Made by a program: the position numbers and the translations under genes
From: Tretioscincus oriximinensis
Lineage: Eukaryota; Chordata; Lepidosauria; Squamata; Gymnophthalmidae
DNA length: 64,000 nucleotides
Direction: 5' to 3'
Assembly: GCA_022410635.1 (NCBI GenBank)
Contig: JAJVDF010000237.1
Span: 198,485 to 262,484, forward strand
Shown here: positions 11,140 through 55,880 of the stretch, one piece after another
How the letters are laid out: every line of letters begins with the position of its first letter
Position numbering within the stretch: position 1 is the first letter of the stretch
Notes under the pieces: model-generated
What the model saw: the letters and a program-made list of their open reading frames with translations, nothing else
The model's database searches: none
Told to the model about the DNA's origin: nothing

Positions 11140-11640
11140 GGCCCGTATCTGTAAGTCTCTCGGTTCGATTCCGGGTTCCTGAAGAAAAGTGCCGAGGTTA
11201 AGAACAACGGTCTTTTAATAGGAAGAAAGGCATTTGAGGCCTCAGAGGTCTGCTGTAAAGAGGGATGAGAGCCTTCTACTGATCTTCGCTTCAGCCAGCC
11301 TAGCGCTTCAAAAACAAGCAAATGCAAGTAGATTAATAAGTACACCCACAATTGTAATGGGGAAGGGGATAGATAGAATAGCTGGAGTCCNTTGGGCAAA
11401 AAATAGCCTGTTAAGCTCCTCTGAGGCCCTTTGAGTGAGAACGGAAGGGTATAAAAAACAGATTCTCCCCCTCCTCCTCTCTTCAAGAAGCCAGTTGGGT
11501 GAACTTTGGGCTGGTCACAGTTTTTTAGGACTTCCTCAGGTCCACCTTCTTCACATGGTGTTGGGAAGAAAACAGAAGGTGATTTAAGCCACTTTCAGTC
11601 TTCTTGGGATGAGAAAAGTGGAGTATAAAAGCAGACTATA
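11140..11640 (+). mobile_element. Degraded SINE A followed by SINE B/A remnants
   Basis: 11140-11465 follows the SINE A layout (GTTCGATTCCGGGTTCC, GAGAGCCTTCTACTG, GCAAATGCAAGTAGATTAAT, CCTTTGAGTGAGAACGG). 11484-11580 has the SINE B phrase AAGCCAGTTGGGTGAAC with a Cys-rich-codon-free body and an unclear end. Confidence 0.55.
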
Positions 11641-11800
11641 CTTCCTTCTTCCATGTATGGGATGGATAAGGTGAATAGAGAAAATAAAATCTTTATCACA
11701 TATCGTTAGAACCAGAGGGTGTCTATGAAGCTGATGGGCAGAAGAGTTAGGATAGACAGGGTCATTGGTCAATGGAATTTACTTCCAAAACAGGTTCATG
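11640..11800 (+). mobile_element. CR1-like fragment
   Basis: Contains GGGATGGATAAGGTGAATAG, GAAGCTGATGGGCAGAAGAG and GGAATTTACTTCCAAAACAG in CR1 order. It abuts an opposite-strand CR1 copy at ~11800. Confidence 0.75.
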
Positions 11801-12290
11801 AGTCCTGTTNCTCCATCCCGGAGGCAGCACCAAATGATCCACCCTAGTAGCTATTTATACCCTTGGTGTTCATAAATGTATCTAATCCTGTCTTAAAGCT
11901 ATTCAGGCTTTATCCAGCTACCATCACCTCTTCTGGAAATAAATTCAAAAGGCCAATGACCCTCTGGGTGAAAAAATACTTTCCTTTGTCTGTCCTCACT
12001 CTTCTGCCCCTCAGCTCCAAGGAGTGCTCCCTGGTTCTAGTGTTGTGTGATAGATTGTAGATGTGTGATAGATGCATGATTGTATACCCTTCAATCAGAT
12101 CACCTCTCAAACCCCGTCTTTCGAGGTTGAGGAGGCCCCGACGTTTCAGTCTGGCTTCATAAAGGAGGTGCTCCAACCCCTTGGTCATTCTTGTTGCCTT
12201 TTTCTGCACCTTCTCTAGTTCCACGATATCCTTTTTGAGATGTGGTGACCAGAATTGTACAGAGTATTCCAAATGTGGCCTCACCACAGA
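11795..12290 (-). mobile_element. CR1-like LINE ORF2 C-terminal fragment
   Basis: On the minus strand it still encodes an almost open CR1 ORF2 C terminus (VRPHLEYSVQFWSPHLKKDI, VELEKVQKKATRM, RGLLNLERRGLRGDLIEGY, FTQRVIGLLNLFPEEVM). Those signatures are diagnostic of CR1-clade reverse transcriptases. Confidence 0.9.
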
Positions 12291-12304
12291 TTAATAAAGA
12301 GGCA

Positions 12305-12865
12305 GAAGAATATTTGCAGAATATTAGGGTAGNATAGAAATGTAATGTCCTTTATGTGTTGTCTTTGATTGTTTTTATATTGTCTAAAACTGTTTCGATA
12401 AAAAATATTAAAAAACCCAAAACAAATATAAATAAATAAAAAATNAAATAAAATAAGCATTCAACTGCATGCCAAGGCACATATTCTTTCAGGCCCTGGT
12501 GGTTACCCACATTTATATGAAGATGACTGTGGAATGAATGGTTGTGAATCATCCCTTNTAGTAACCCAGGGTTTAGTTGCAGAATTTGGAAGTTTGGGAA
12601 GGGCCCGATAATGGTCTGCAGGCTCACCACAAAATAAGGTCATAGTGTTGAGGCAAAAGTTACNAATTTATTTTCTTGTTTTGTTTCCTGTTGATGAGGG
12701 AAGACAACAGATCTTCTTGTCAGGAGTTTATTAAGATTTTTTTACATCCTCCTAATGACCCCCTAGGTGGCTGAATGTTAATGGACACGGTAGTTGTATC
12801 AGCCTAGCATTGTAGCGACCCAGAACAAAGCCAAGCAAAGCTTTTTATCAGTTTTGCACCCATGA
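12305..12865. other. No recognised gene; A-rich start
   Basis: 12340-12450 contains a TTTTTAT/AATAAATAAAAA-rich stretch, probably a LINE or SINE tail remnant. The remainder is unremarkable. Confidence 0.5.
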
Positions 12866-12867
12866 AT

Positions 12868-13140
12868 AATAGAACGATCAGATTTTCTGAGGCCCAAACC
12901 AGTGTAATTAGTATTTTTGCTGATTTGCATATTCATGCATATGCAAATCACCCACCAATATGCATACCCCTCCAAAATCCCCGCCNGAGAGACCTGCGAA
13001 GTCTGTTGGAATTTTTTTAACTTGTGTGAGAATTTTTTGAAATTTTCATTTTTTAATTTTTTACTGAGGAGAGGGCATCTTCAGGAGCTGACCCCAGTTG
13101 CCAGAGCCCCNTAGTGGTGGTGCAGTGAATTTTTTATTAN
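12868..13140 (-). mobile_element. TIR element family T (CTGACCAGAT), truncated copy
   Basis: The end GATCAGATTTTCTGAGGCCC, the 26-bp near-palindrome at 12923-12948 (ATTTGCATATTC...GCAAAT) and the CTGAAG-repeat body with GGTGGTGCAGTGAATTTTTT match the other copies in reverse. The far TIR is missing. Confidence 0.75.
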
Positions 13141-13194
13141 TNTTATTATTATTTGAAGTGCGTGATAAATTTTTGAAGTGGATGTGAATATTTT

Positions 13195-13335
13195 TTTACT
13201 GATGGGTGGGTTTAGGGAATCCTGCATTGAGCAGGGTGTTGGACCCGATGGCCCTGGAGGTCGCTTCCAACTCTATGATTCAGTGGTTCTACGATTTTAT
13301 GATTCTATGGTTCTATGATTCTATGACCTGGATAG
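13195..13335 (+). mobile_element. CR1 LINE 3' end with octameric tail
   Basis: GGGTGTTGGACCCGATGGCC and TCGCTTCCAACTCTATGATT lead into a (ATTCTATG)n-type tail, the classic 3' end of avian and reptilian CR1. Confidence 0.92.
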
Positions 13336-13349
13336 GCAAACTGTGAAAC

Positions 13350-13840
13350 TGTCATGACCAGCCATGCATTGCAGAGCTGTGAGTTTTCGGATGAAGAATC
13401 TTGAGGTCAATATCAATCCTCAAGATCCACCCCCTGATGAGTCAGCACTTCTNGATGAAGCAGCTGGTTCTAATCAGCAACCAGNGCTCAGCAGACATAT
13501 ATAAACCAGCTGCTCAAGGCTGTACTTTGATGGAAGCAATTAGTCATCTGGTCTCTGTGATAGTGTTTGTTTAGCCTCTGGTATTGGACTCTGGATTGNA
13601 ACCTGACCTTGTCTATATCTTGCTTCTAACAGTTTTGCTCCACGTTTCTTGGTACTGACCTGGCTTGTTTCCTGATTACTCTTGTNTGTACTCATTTGAA
13701 CTTGTTTGACCCTATTGTGGGACTGAGTGTGCCACAGNGGTTTTATAACGTGCCTGTGGACAGCTGTCCCCAGCACATTAATAATCTGCCTGGNGCTGCT
13801 GCCTGGTGGGAAAACGGACCAGTAGCCTTGGGACCTGACA
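13350..13840 (+). mobile_element. Solo LTR (491 bp), TSD GAAAC
   Basis: The element begins TGTCATGACCAGCC and ends GGGACCTGACA, so TG...CA, flanked by GAAAC at 13345-13349 and 13841-13845. A TATA-like CATATATAAACC lies near 13497-13507. The 5-bp duplication fits Ty3/gypsy or some ERV families. No internal coding region adjoins it. Confidence 0.75.
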
Positions 13841-13845
13841 GAAAC

Positions 13846-14394
13846 CCTGTCTGCATGCTGGGTGGAGTGAAGCCCCAAGTCTGAATCTACGAGCTTCTCC
13901 ATTAGTTCAATGAATAATTTGGAAAAGAGCAAACCATCAAGAAAACACTCTTGGTAACAAATGTGGGAAGATCTCTGAATATCCTGTAGACCTTCAACCA
14001 TTATTTTGCCTTTGATCTTAAAGGTGTCGCCGTGTAGAACTGCATTTAAGCANTTTTGTTCCTTCTTGAAAGGGATGTACCCTGAGCTCCCAAGGGACAC
14101 TGGATTCTGTCATGTCAATTCCCCTGAACTCATGGATGATGCAGCTAATAAACAGTGACACTTCTTCAGAGTCACTGAATCTTCCCTTCTTAATCTGGCT
14201 GTCACCGAAGCATGCAAAGGTGTTCAGCCTCCCAGTTATGGAGGCACGCAAGGAGGTGTTGAGACCAGGGGACATTTAAGGTGAAATCTAATGCAGGCTG
14301 CTGTCTCATGTCCCTGGGCTTAAATCTTACTCTTCATTTGACCCCACACAATTCAGTCCTGAGCTGTAGGTAGATAGGTAGGTAATTATTTAAG
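13846..14394. other. No recognised feature
   Basis: A minus-strand frame is open for about 90 codons between 13850 and 14270, but it contains ambiguous bases and no family motif I know. I cannot support a gene. Confidence 0.5.
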
Positions 14395-14600
14395 AGGTAC
14401 AGTGGTTAAGAGCCCTGGAGTTTCAGCAATGTGTGNGCCACGGAGAGGAGTGAGTGCCCTCTACTGGCCTCAGCTCTANTCAATTCAGCTATTCAGCAAG
14501 AAATTGTGATTAGATAAATGGGGACTATCACAGCATGGAGGGGAATGTAGAATAAAAGCCCATGGGTGAAAAATAAGCTTATAAGTTGTTTGGAGCAAAA
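14395..14600 (+). mobile_element. Degraded tRNA-SINE A
   Basis: Contains GTGGTTAAGAGCCCTGGAGT, GAGTGAGTGCCCTCTACTGG and GATTAGATAAATGGGGAC, in SINE A order but with strong divergence and no clean tail. Confidence 0.55.
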
Positions 14601-14769
14601 TATATATAAATGAGTGTTCAAAACGAGTCCTCTGTGACCAAATGTAAGCATCTTCTATTGAAGATATATTTTGACTGTTCTTTATTTTGCACCCTTCCTT
14701 GGTAGCTACTGGCATGTCAGAATCCACACCCAACACTTCCCTACACAAAATGGACACAGGTTTCTTCCA

Positions 14770-14915
14770 TTAGGCTCCATCCACACTCAGCCTTATTCTG
14801 GGCTACATCTCAGGACAGAGCTTGGCCATCCACATGCCAGTGTAGACTATGGCAGACCCCTTTTGAGTCCTATTCCAAGTTATAGTCCAGACTAAGTCTC
14901 AGTGTGAACAAGGCC
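14770..14915. repeat. Foldback MITE-like repeat (copy 1)
   Basis: CCACACTCAGCCTTATTCTG facing AGTCCAGACTAAGTCTCAGTGTG forms an inverted repeat around GCTTGGCCATCCACATGCCAG. A second copy lies at 19620-19790. Confidence 0.65.
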
Positions 14916-15044
14916 TCCTCCTTCTTCTTTTCTTCTTCGATGGGGATAGTGAGATGAGAAAGCCAAACAAGCTGGATTTTCATGTGATTTTTGAGACATG
15001 GGATTCCTCTGAATTCGTTGTTTCTGCATCTACTGATCCAGCCA

Positions 15045-15195
15045 AGTAGTAATAGAAGAAGGACTGGGTTTTTATACCCCACTTTTCTCAAAGCAGCTTA
15101 CAAGTTGTTTTTTCCAACCCAAGGCTCACATTCTATATTCTCCATCAAATTGGGATGGCACCTATTCAACTACTTGTGAGTGCTCACTTTTGAAC
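15045..15195 (-). mobile_element. tRNA-SINE A, 3' half
   Basis: Minus-strand tail AATAGAAGAAGGACTGGG and TTTTTATACCCCACTTTTCT, then CAGCTTACAAG and the AAGGCTCACATTCTAT body. Confidence 0.75.
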
Positions 15196-15239
15196 AAGCA
15201 GGACAAGCAAGAGTGATTCCAGCCACTGCTCCATTCCTG

Positions 15240-15560
15240 CTCAGATCAAGCATTCCACATTTGGAAGAGTCCCAGGACTTGCCTCCACATTGGCCTGCTC
15301 ATATTTCCTACTAGTCCATGTGATGCAATATGACATATCGGTAGACACAATAAAAGGCACGTGGGAGAGTTCAACATTCCATGGTAAAATGACCAATGAC
15401 AGGGCTTGAAACTTTGGGAGCCTCCAGAGACCCAATGACAGGGCTCGGAACTTTGGCACCCTCCACAGATCAGAGACCTGGGTTGCAAATTTGCTAAAAG
15501 ACAAAACCCAATCATAAGTAATAAATGGCCTGATAAAAGAACCTGGACTATGTAACAGAT
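15240..15560 (-). repeat. Unclassified repeat family R, with internal duplication
   Basis: Contains two close copies of ACCAATGACAGGGCT...CTTTGG...CCTCCA (about 15390-15430 and 15432-15475) and AGACCTGGGTTGCAAATTTG. Matching text occurs in reverse at 6430-6520 and 57425-57480 and in the same direction at 48115-48200. Confidence 0.6.
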
Positions 15561-15754
15561 ACATACCAACAATTCATTCTGCACAGCTTTACTAATCTGG
15601 TTTAAGCTCACACATCCATATGGTTTACATGGGCTAGCACTTATCTGGATCAGACCTGTACCAGGGATACTGTAAACTGGATTAGTGGCTGAAAAAATGT
15701 CATTTTTCTTCCGACTTTTAGATACTGTTTTATACTGTTCTTACTTTGTCAGTT

Positions 15755-15825
15755 TTGTACTGTTTTTTTTATAGTTGGCAACCCTGAGACCTATAGAGTA
15801 GGGTATATATATATAAATAAATAAA
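15755..15825 (+). mobile_element. L2-like 3' tail remnant
   Basis: CAACCCTGAGACCTATAGAG is followed by a TATATATA and AAATAAATAA tail. It abuts the LTR that follows. Confidence 0.6.
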
Positions 15826-15830
15826 CCAGG

Positions 15831-16202
15831 TGTGATGCCACTGATGGCAGAAAGAGGCACTCAGACAGAAAGTGATTCAGCTCTGAAGTGTTTATTCAGC
15901 TCTTAGTGGAACCTGAGTTTGGTCTGCAGTGATTGTCCTTTGGCAGAGAAGCTCCTTATATATTGTACACTAGCCAATCACTGCAGCCAATACTTNCCGC
16001 CGAAAATCAAGCACCTAAGTACATTTCTTGCAAAGGCAAGATTTCCCTCCAAAATCCCAGGGCAAAATGCCCAGGGCTTAACCAAGTTCAAATAAAGTTC
16101 AATCTTCCCTAAAATATCACATAAGGGAACCTATAACAGTAGAACCTATAACAGTAAAACCATTAAACTATATACATGTACACATGTCATATACGTATGA
16201 CA
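15831..16202 (-). mobile_element. Solo LTR (372 bp), TSD CCAGG
   Basis: On the minus strand it runs from TGTCATACGTATATGACATG at 16202 to CAGTGGCATCACA at 15831, flanked by CCAGG at 15826-15830 and 16203-16207. It has a minus-strand TATATAAGGAGC near 15952-15963 and AATAAA at 15891-15896, in the right order and spacing for U3, R and U5. No internal region adjoins it. Confidence 0.85.
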
Positions 16203-16418
16203 CCAGGTCTGTGCTAACACTGCTTGATCTGGATTAAGACGACTTCACTGAGGATTCAGTCAAGAAATCCCTTAAAGTCTGCCAAATCCATTGCTATCAG
16301 TGGCCAAGGAACCAGAATATAATCATCACATCAGTGCATAATAAGACCTTCTCCTGCAGTTAGTTTGACTAGATCTGCTTATCCCGCATGAGCCTCGTAT
16401 AGCACTTGGCTCCAATTG

Positions 16419-16865
16419 AGAGCCAGTTTGGTGTGGTGGTTAGAGTGTTAGGACTCTTATCTGGTCGCCTCCTGGTTTGATTTGATTCCACACACCTCCN
16501 TGAAGCCAGCTGGGTGACCTTGGGCCAGTCACAGTTCTTTATTTTATTTATTTTATATTTGTACTTGTATCCCGCCCTATACCCGAAAGTCTCAGGGTGG
16601 CCAACCATAGGGCGGTGCACATAGCTTTTTTTGTTTCCTCCACAACAGACACCCTGTGGAGTAGGTGGGACTGAGAGAGTTCAGAGAACTGTGAATGGCC
16701 CAAGGTCACCCAGCTGGCTTTCGTGGAGGAGTTGGGAATTGAACCGGAAGACTATCAGGTACGAGTCCAACACTCAACCACTACACCAAACTGGCTCTTT
16801 AGAACTCTCTCAGCTCCACCTACTTCACAGTGCNTCTGTGGTGGAGAAAGGGNCATTATAAATAA
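16419..16865 (+). mobile_element. tRNA-SINE B split by another SINE B
   Basis: The head and body at 16419-16540 (GAGCCAGTTTGGTGTGGTGG to CCAGTCACAGTTCTTT) resume at 16801-16865 (AGAACTCTCTCAGCTCCACC). They would read continuously without the inserted segment. Confidence 0.85.
16541..16797 (-). mobile_element. tRNA-SINE B inserted into an older SINE B
   Basis: A complete minus-strand copy: ATTTTATTTA tail, CCCGCCCTATACCCGAAAGT, then head complement CTACACCAAACTGGCTC. TCTTT occurs on both sides (16536-16540 and 16796-16800) as a short target duplication. Confidence 0.87.
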
Positions 16866-18154
16866 ACGTCATTATTGTTGTTAAAATAAAGATCACACAG
16901 GCTTTCTGGCTACACATTTGCCATATCTTTATTGCACTGGGACCACATTGCAAACAAATCCACAAAGAAAAATATATATATATAAGGAACCAAAAATGCT
17001 GCAAAAGTAAGTCTATTACTGCCAAAGGCCGTTTTTGTTGTTGTTGGTTTATCCTTGTCTTTTTTTTTCCTTTTAAACTTGTATATATGTATATATTTAC
17101 ACAAAAACTATCAAAAGCAAAGTCAAGAAAACAGCAGCTTTCCTATGACAGCCAAGAAAGATAAGAGCTGTCACCATATGGATAAATAGTACAATTTGTC
17201 AATTCGTTTTCCCCTTTTTCTAACATCGCTTTGCGAAACCGCATTCAAGTATTCCCGTCGATTCACAAATGATCAGAACCCTATTCCGACGCCACGTCTG
17301 TGATCGATGCGTCCTGGGTGGGTGGGTGACTGGTCTGGGGTGTGCGAGTGAATTCTTTTGGTTTTGAGAACATCACGAAAATGGTTTCGTTCTTGGCCCA
17401 TCCAGACTGGGCAGGAAATGGGTTGGCGGGGACAAACGTAAGGAACCTCCAGTGAAGGGAAAGATTTGAAAGTTGGGTGCAATCAGACGGGAATATTGAA
17501 AGTCTTCTCTTTCCAAAAAGCCGTCCCATCCCCAGGTGCACAAAAGCTACATTCACATCCAAATTAGGCAACTCCTACCCTGAGTACGGTTGCTGCCCTC
17601 TGATTGGCCTCTCAGTGGGAAGTCTCCGCCTCTTTTGTGTATAGTTTTCCTGACCAATCCTGCTTGAAGAAAGAGGTGCCTTAAAAGCCATGAAATCTCA
17701 TGAACCAACAACTTTCCTGAGACTGCAAGATAGGATAATGTCTGTTATTACAGATTCAACTATGTCCAGAGGGTGCCTCTCCACCCTTTTGCCGCATGAT
17801 GTCACTTTCTAAAGGGTGGGGGGGAATATTATGGGCTGGATAGAGATGTTGGTGATGAAATCATTTGTGGCACAAAATCTTTGATGGTTGAACATTTAGA
17901 GGNAATTTATTGTCCCCTCTTCAACCAACTTCCTGTCAGCAGCAAATAGGTTTCTATGGATGGGACCCGGCGCTATTTGGTGGAAAAGACGTCCCTCCCT
18001 GGGTTTGCTGCGGTGCAGGCTGGGAATTGTAGTCCACAAATCCAGTGCAAGCTGGGCAGAAGAGACTGCCCCCTACTCAGAGGCAGGCTACACTTCCCAG
18101 CGATCCCCACCGCAGCACCCTGTACACGTTTGGGGCTGCTGAGAAACCAAGTTT

Positions 18155-18335
18155 TTTAAATAAACACTTGTCATCGTGAACAAAATGGTGTAGAAAAGCA
18201 GGCAGAAAAACAACTGATAACCATAAAACCGGAAACGAAAATTCTGCTTAAAGTTGAGGAACCGGCAACTGGCTGTTTTGCTATTGTTGACAACTGGCAC
18301 CCAGTCTGTAGGTGTTTTAAGCAAACAGGAAGTGT
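18155..18335 (+). repeat. Single diverged copy of the 2.4-3.6 kb tandem element
   Basis: Shares GTAGAAAAGCAGGCAGAAA and ATAAAACCGGAAAC with the tandem units. This shows the unit is an interspersed family, not a local microsatellite. Confidence 0.75.
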
Positions 18336-18369
18336 TGTAGCACTTTATAAAGACTAACAAGAAAAAGGT

Positions 18370-18535
18370 AGCAAAGGAGCTAGCAGCACTTTGAGACTAA
18401 CTTGAGAAAAGTGGTTGGCATAAGCTTTCGTAGACAGGTCTATATTTGAGCATCTGAAGNAGTAGACCTGTCTACGAAAGCTTATGCCAACCACTTTTCT
18501 CAAGTTAGTCTCAAAGTGCTGCTAGCTCCTTTGCT
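18370..18535. repeat. Perfect 73-bp inverted repeat
   Basis: Arms 18370-18442 and 18463-18535 are exact reverse complements (for example GTTGGCATAAGCTTTCGTAG in the left arm) across a 20-base spacer. The right arm continues as a known-looking reptilian repeat (CTGCTAGACTAACACGGCTA). Related pieces lie at 27555-27725, 52150-52340, 55780-55880 and 60430-60512. Confidence 0.95.
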
Positions 18536-18611
18536 GGACTTTCTGCTAGACTAACACGGCTATTTNTCTGAAAGAAAAAGGTAGGCAGCATGTACCTTTC
18601 ATANACATGTC

Positions 18612-18913
18612 GACTTTGAATGGCTCAGTCGCTAAGAAGACGGTCTCTCATTTGGGAGATGGGGTTTCGAGGCCCTGTGTGGGACAAGGGGAGGGCTGAG
18701 CACCTTCTCCTAGCCCATAGCTCTAGCCAACCCAGCTATTCGAAACAAGAATTGCAAAAAATTGCAACTGATTGCAAGTAGATAAATGGGAACCCCCACA
18801 GCCTGGTGGGGAAGATAGAATGTCAGCCTTTGGGCAAAAATACCCTTGTAAGGCACTTTGAGTCCCTTTGAAAGGTGAGAAAAGCGGGGTATAAGAACCC
18901 AGTTCTTCTTCAG
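18612..18913 (+). mobile_element. tRNA-SINE A, full length
   Basis: Head ATGGCTCAGTCGCTAAGAAG, B box-like GGGTTTCGAGGCCC, body CAACTGATTGCAAGTAGAT, end CTTTGAGTCCCTTTGAAAGG and TATAAGAACCCAGTTCTTC. Confidence 0.9.
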
Positions 18914-18919
18914 GTGCAA

Positions 18920-19615
18920 AAACACATTTGTGTTCTGATCGTGAAATGAGGGGGACCTCCGTTCTACTATGCTACCATCTGGATTCTGAAGCAGAGTTTG
19001 GTTTCAGAATTCCCAATGCTTTGGTGATGCCACACACAGCCTAAAGCCTTTTTTATAGGTTTCTTAATGAGAAGCATTTTATTCTTTCAGTTTTGTAGGA
19101 CAGATTAGATTATGTTTAGTGNGAGGAATACAGTAACAAGGATTGACAGCAATTCGCCATTTTTCTTGGACAACTCTGATGGGTGGACAAATGAGGTACG
19201 AATTTAATGTGATAAGTACTTATTTCCACTCTAGATCAAAGCATAATTCACCATTTTCCGGAGATCCTATCTAAGAGAGAATTGGTATTTAGATACATGT
19301 GAATATATGTTCAACAGTTTAATTGTTCTGCAATTCTTGCATCAAATAGAACATTCTGTACTGTGATATGCTTATCTAGGTTTGCCCAAAGTCACGGATT
19401 TTTGCAGACAATCCCCAATTTTTGGATTCATCCAGGCTGAAAAGGCCAAAATTTCTGATTTCTGTGACATACTACTGGCTTGGGTAGGAGAGGACAAATT
19501 TGGATAGGGTTGGAGTACAGCTAGGGTGGGAGCTGTAAATTGTGACTGCAATTTGGAGTTTTGGATTATGGCAACCCTATGCATATCTGTAAAGCCAACA
19601 GACCCTGGAGGTCTC
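18920..19615. other. No recognised feature
   Basis: AT-rich ordinary sequence, possibly within the distal FAM20C 3' UTR if the leftmost polyadenylation signal is used. Confidence 0.5.
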
Positions 19616-19619
19616 TTTG

Positions 19620-19790
19620 GCTCTATCCTCACTGAACCTTATTCTGGGCTATACCTTGCAATAGGAGCCTGCCATCTACATGCTAGTTTAAGGGCCATAG
19701 CCTATACTGGCATGTGGCTGGCCAAGCTCTGTCCCAAGATATGTCCCAGACCCAGACTAAGGCTCAGTGGGGACAGTTCTATGGTACTGT
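19620..19790. repeat. Foldback MITE-like repeat (copy 2)
   Basis: CTCACTGAACCTTATTCTGG and CCCAGACTAAGGCTCAGTGG are inverted ends. The interior GGCTGGCCAAGCTCTGTCCC matches copy 1 at 14770-14915. Confidence 0.65.
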
Positions 19791-21417
19791 TTTGACACAC
19801 ACTTTTAATCCCTTTTTAGTCCTGAAGGACTGGACTAAACCAGGGAGGGCGGATCTGTTTTAGTCCAGTTCTTCAAAGCTAAAAGCAGATTAAATGTGTT
19901 TCTGCTTACCCATGACAACCTTGATATTGTTANTTTTTTGTAAATCCTATGAAACACACCTGCAAGTTTGTCTCCATTCACCTCCAATTTTCTTCGCTGC
20001 TTCTTTTTTCTCTGTAACATTTCCTGGCAACCTTGTTACATTATATGTCCCATAAGTCACTGCTGCACTCATTTTATTACAATTCCCAGCATTCTCAGGG
20101 AGCCGAGAGCCAATGAGCTTTTTACAGCTAGGCTGAATTCACGTTGCTCATTAAGTAATCTTTCACGTTTAAAAGACGTTTGCTGCTGAATCGAGAAAAA
20201 TGAGCTCACAGAAAACCCGAGGCCACAAGCCTTTTTAGAGAGTGGATGGCTGAAACTCTGTGAGGTAATGTGGCGAATTCTACATGATGTTGCTGCCAAC
20301 ATGCTAAATATCCTTAATGGGGATGCAGCGTGTCATAAAACAGACCGTGAGTCTATGTTCTCTCCCCCTGCTCACGAATACAAACTATTTGCTTAGACCG
20401 TTCAATTTATGTGCTGTTGCCCTTTAAGACACCATTTTTTTTCAACAGAGAAAGGATGGTTTTGTTATATTCACACAAGTTCAGATTCAAACACGAACAA
20501 CTCTTCATATGAAGCAGTTCCTTGCCAAGCCAAACAAATGGACGTTCAGTTCCATCGCGAACCGAACACGAAATTGGAGTCCAATCCTGCTTCTATACCC
20601 TATTACCATAGCTGTGGGTTGTGGGAAAAAATAATAATGATGTCTTATATATATATAACCTCAAAGCATTAAATAAAGATCTGTTTTCTGTACAATAAAA
20701 TAAGGAGAGAAGGAAGGAAGGTGAGGAGGAGAGAGGTGCATTTTGCCTACAGGCATAGGTCATTTCATTGGTGATTTCAAATCTCTTCTAAATTCTGTTT
20801 TCAAAAATTCATTTTTAAAACAAGTGGCATTTAGTGCATTTCCTTTTCCAGTTACCTAATCCAGTGATCANAGAAACCTTGGATTCTGCTCACGTCTCCA
20901 ACTTAACCCTTTGCAAGCCCTTCTGAAGGTCGCTGGTGAGCAATATCCCATGTGGCATCCTGTGTCTCTGTGTGCGCATGCATGTATATGCCTGTGTGTG
21001 CATGTACATACATGGGGAGTGGTCTGCCACACAGGCCCATTCAGTGCAGGAGCTGCGGTCACACCACGTTGGACGGGGCTTGCCAGAAGCTCCGCCCCCA
21101 TACGTATCTTGTGCATCCAGTGTCTCCCTTGGTAAGGGGAAGAAATAATTCAGGGCCTAAGAGAAGCAAGGTCACGGGATGACCGACAGGCCACCAAAAT
21201 TGGTCCAGCTGGTTTGACAAGGCTCAGACGCCGTTGAGCTGCCCATCTTTAACTTAGAATCCTTTGCAGAGTCTATATCTTAGCTACTTGGAGAACAATT
21301 ATAATAGCAATTTCTGAATTCACTGAATTCACAAAGTAGCACACACAGTCCCTTGCAAGACTGTTGGTTGGATGTCTTCTTCTACAGAGCTAACAAAAGC
21401 ATGGTCCTGTGGTTTCA

Positions 21418-55622
<34,205 letters not shown>

Positions 55623-55649
55623 TTACAGTCTAGGTGCTGCCCTTTGAAC

Positions 55650-55775
55650 TAATTACTACTATTACTACTATTACTACTATTACTATTACTACTATTACTA
55701 TTACTACTATTACTACTATTATTATTATTACTATTACTATTACTATTACTATTATTATTATTATTATTATTATTA
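55650..55775. repeat. (TAC/ATT)n microsatellite
   Basis: TACTAT and TATTAC triplets grade into (ATT)n at 55750-55775, directly joined to a GTCTACGAAAGC repeat fragment (55780-55880). Confidence 0.95.
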
Positions 55776-55880
55776 ATATTGTCTACGAAAGCTTATGCCA
55801 CCCATTTTTCTCAAGTTAGTCTCAAAGTATTACTAGCTCCTTTGCAAGAAAAAGATAGACAGCATGAGCTTTCATAAATG

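Larger units (their letters stand above)
16900..21417 (-). other. Region downstream of the FAM20C stop: putative 3' UTR
   Basis: No acceptor-bounded coding sequence follows the stop codon. Minus-strand AATAAA hexamers occur at 20073-20078, 19074-19079 (approximate), 17905-17910 (approximate) and 16928-16933. The first would give a 3' UTR of about 1.35 kb and the last about 4.5 kb. 19930-21417 has no repeat I recognise, which favours it as UTR. 18155-18915 is repeat-derived. 16930-17770 is again non-repetitive and could be distal UTR. Which signal is used cannot be told from sequence alone. Confidence 0.45.

Noticed and set aside
13540..14100. 186-codon minus-strand frame
   Set aside because: Half of it lies inside the 13350-13840 LTR, it carries several ambiguous bases, and no motif is recognised.
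17281..17571. 96-codon minus-strand frame downstream of FAM20C
   Set aside because: No family resemblance or splice context; lies where distal 3' UTR or intergenic sequence is expected.
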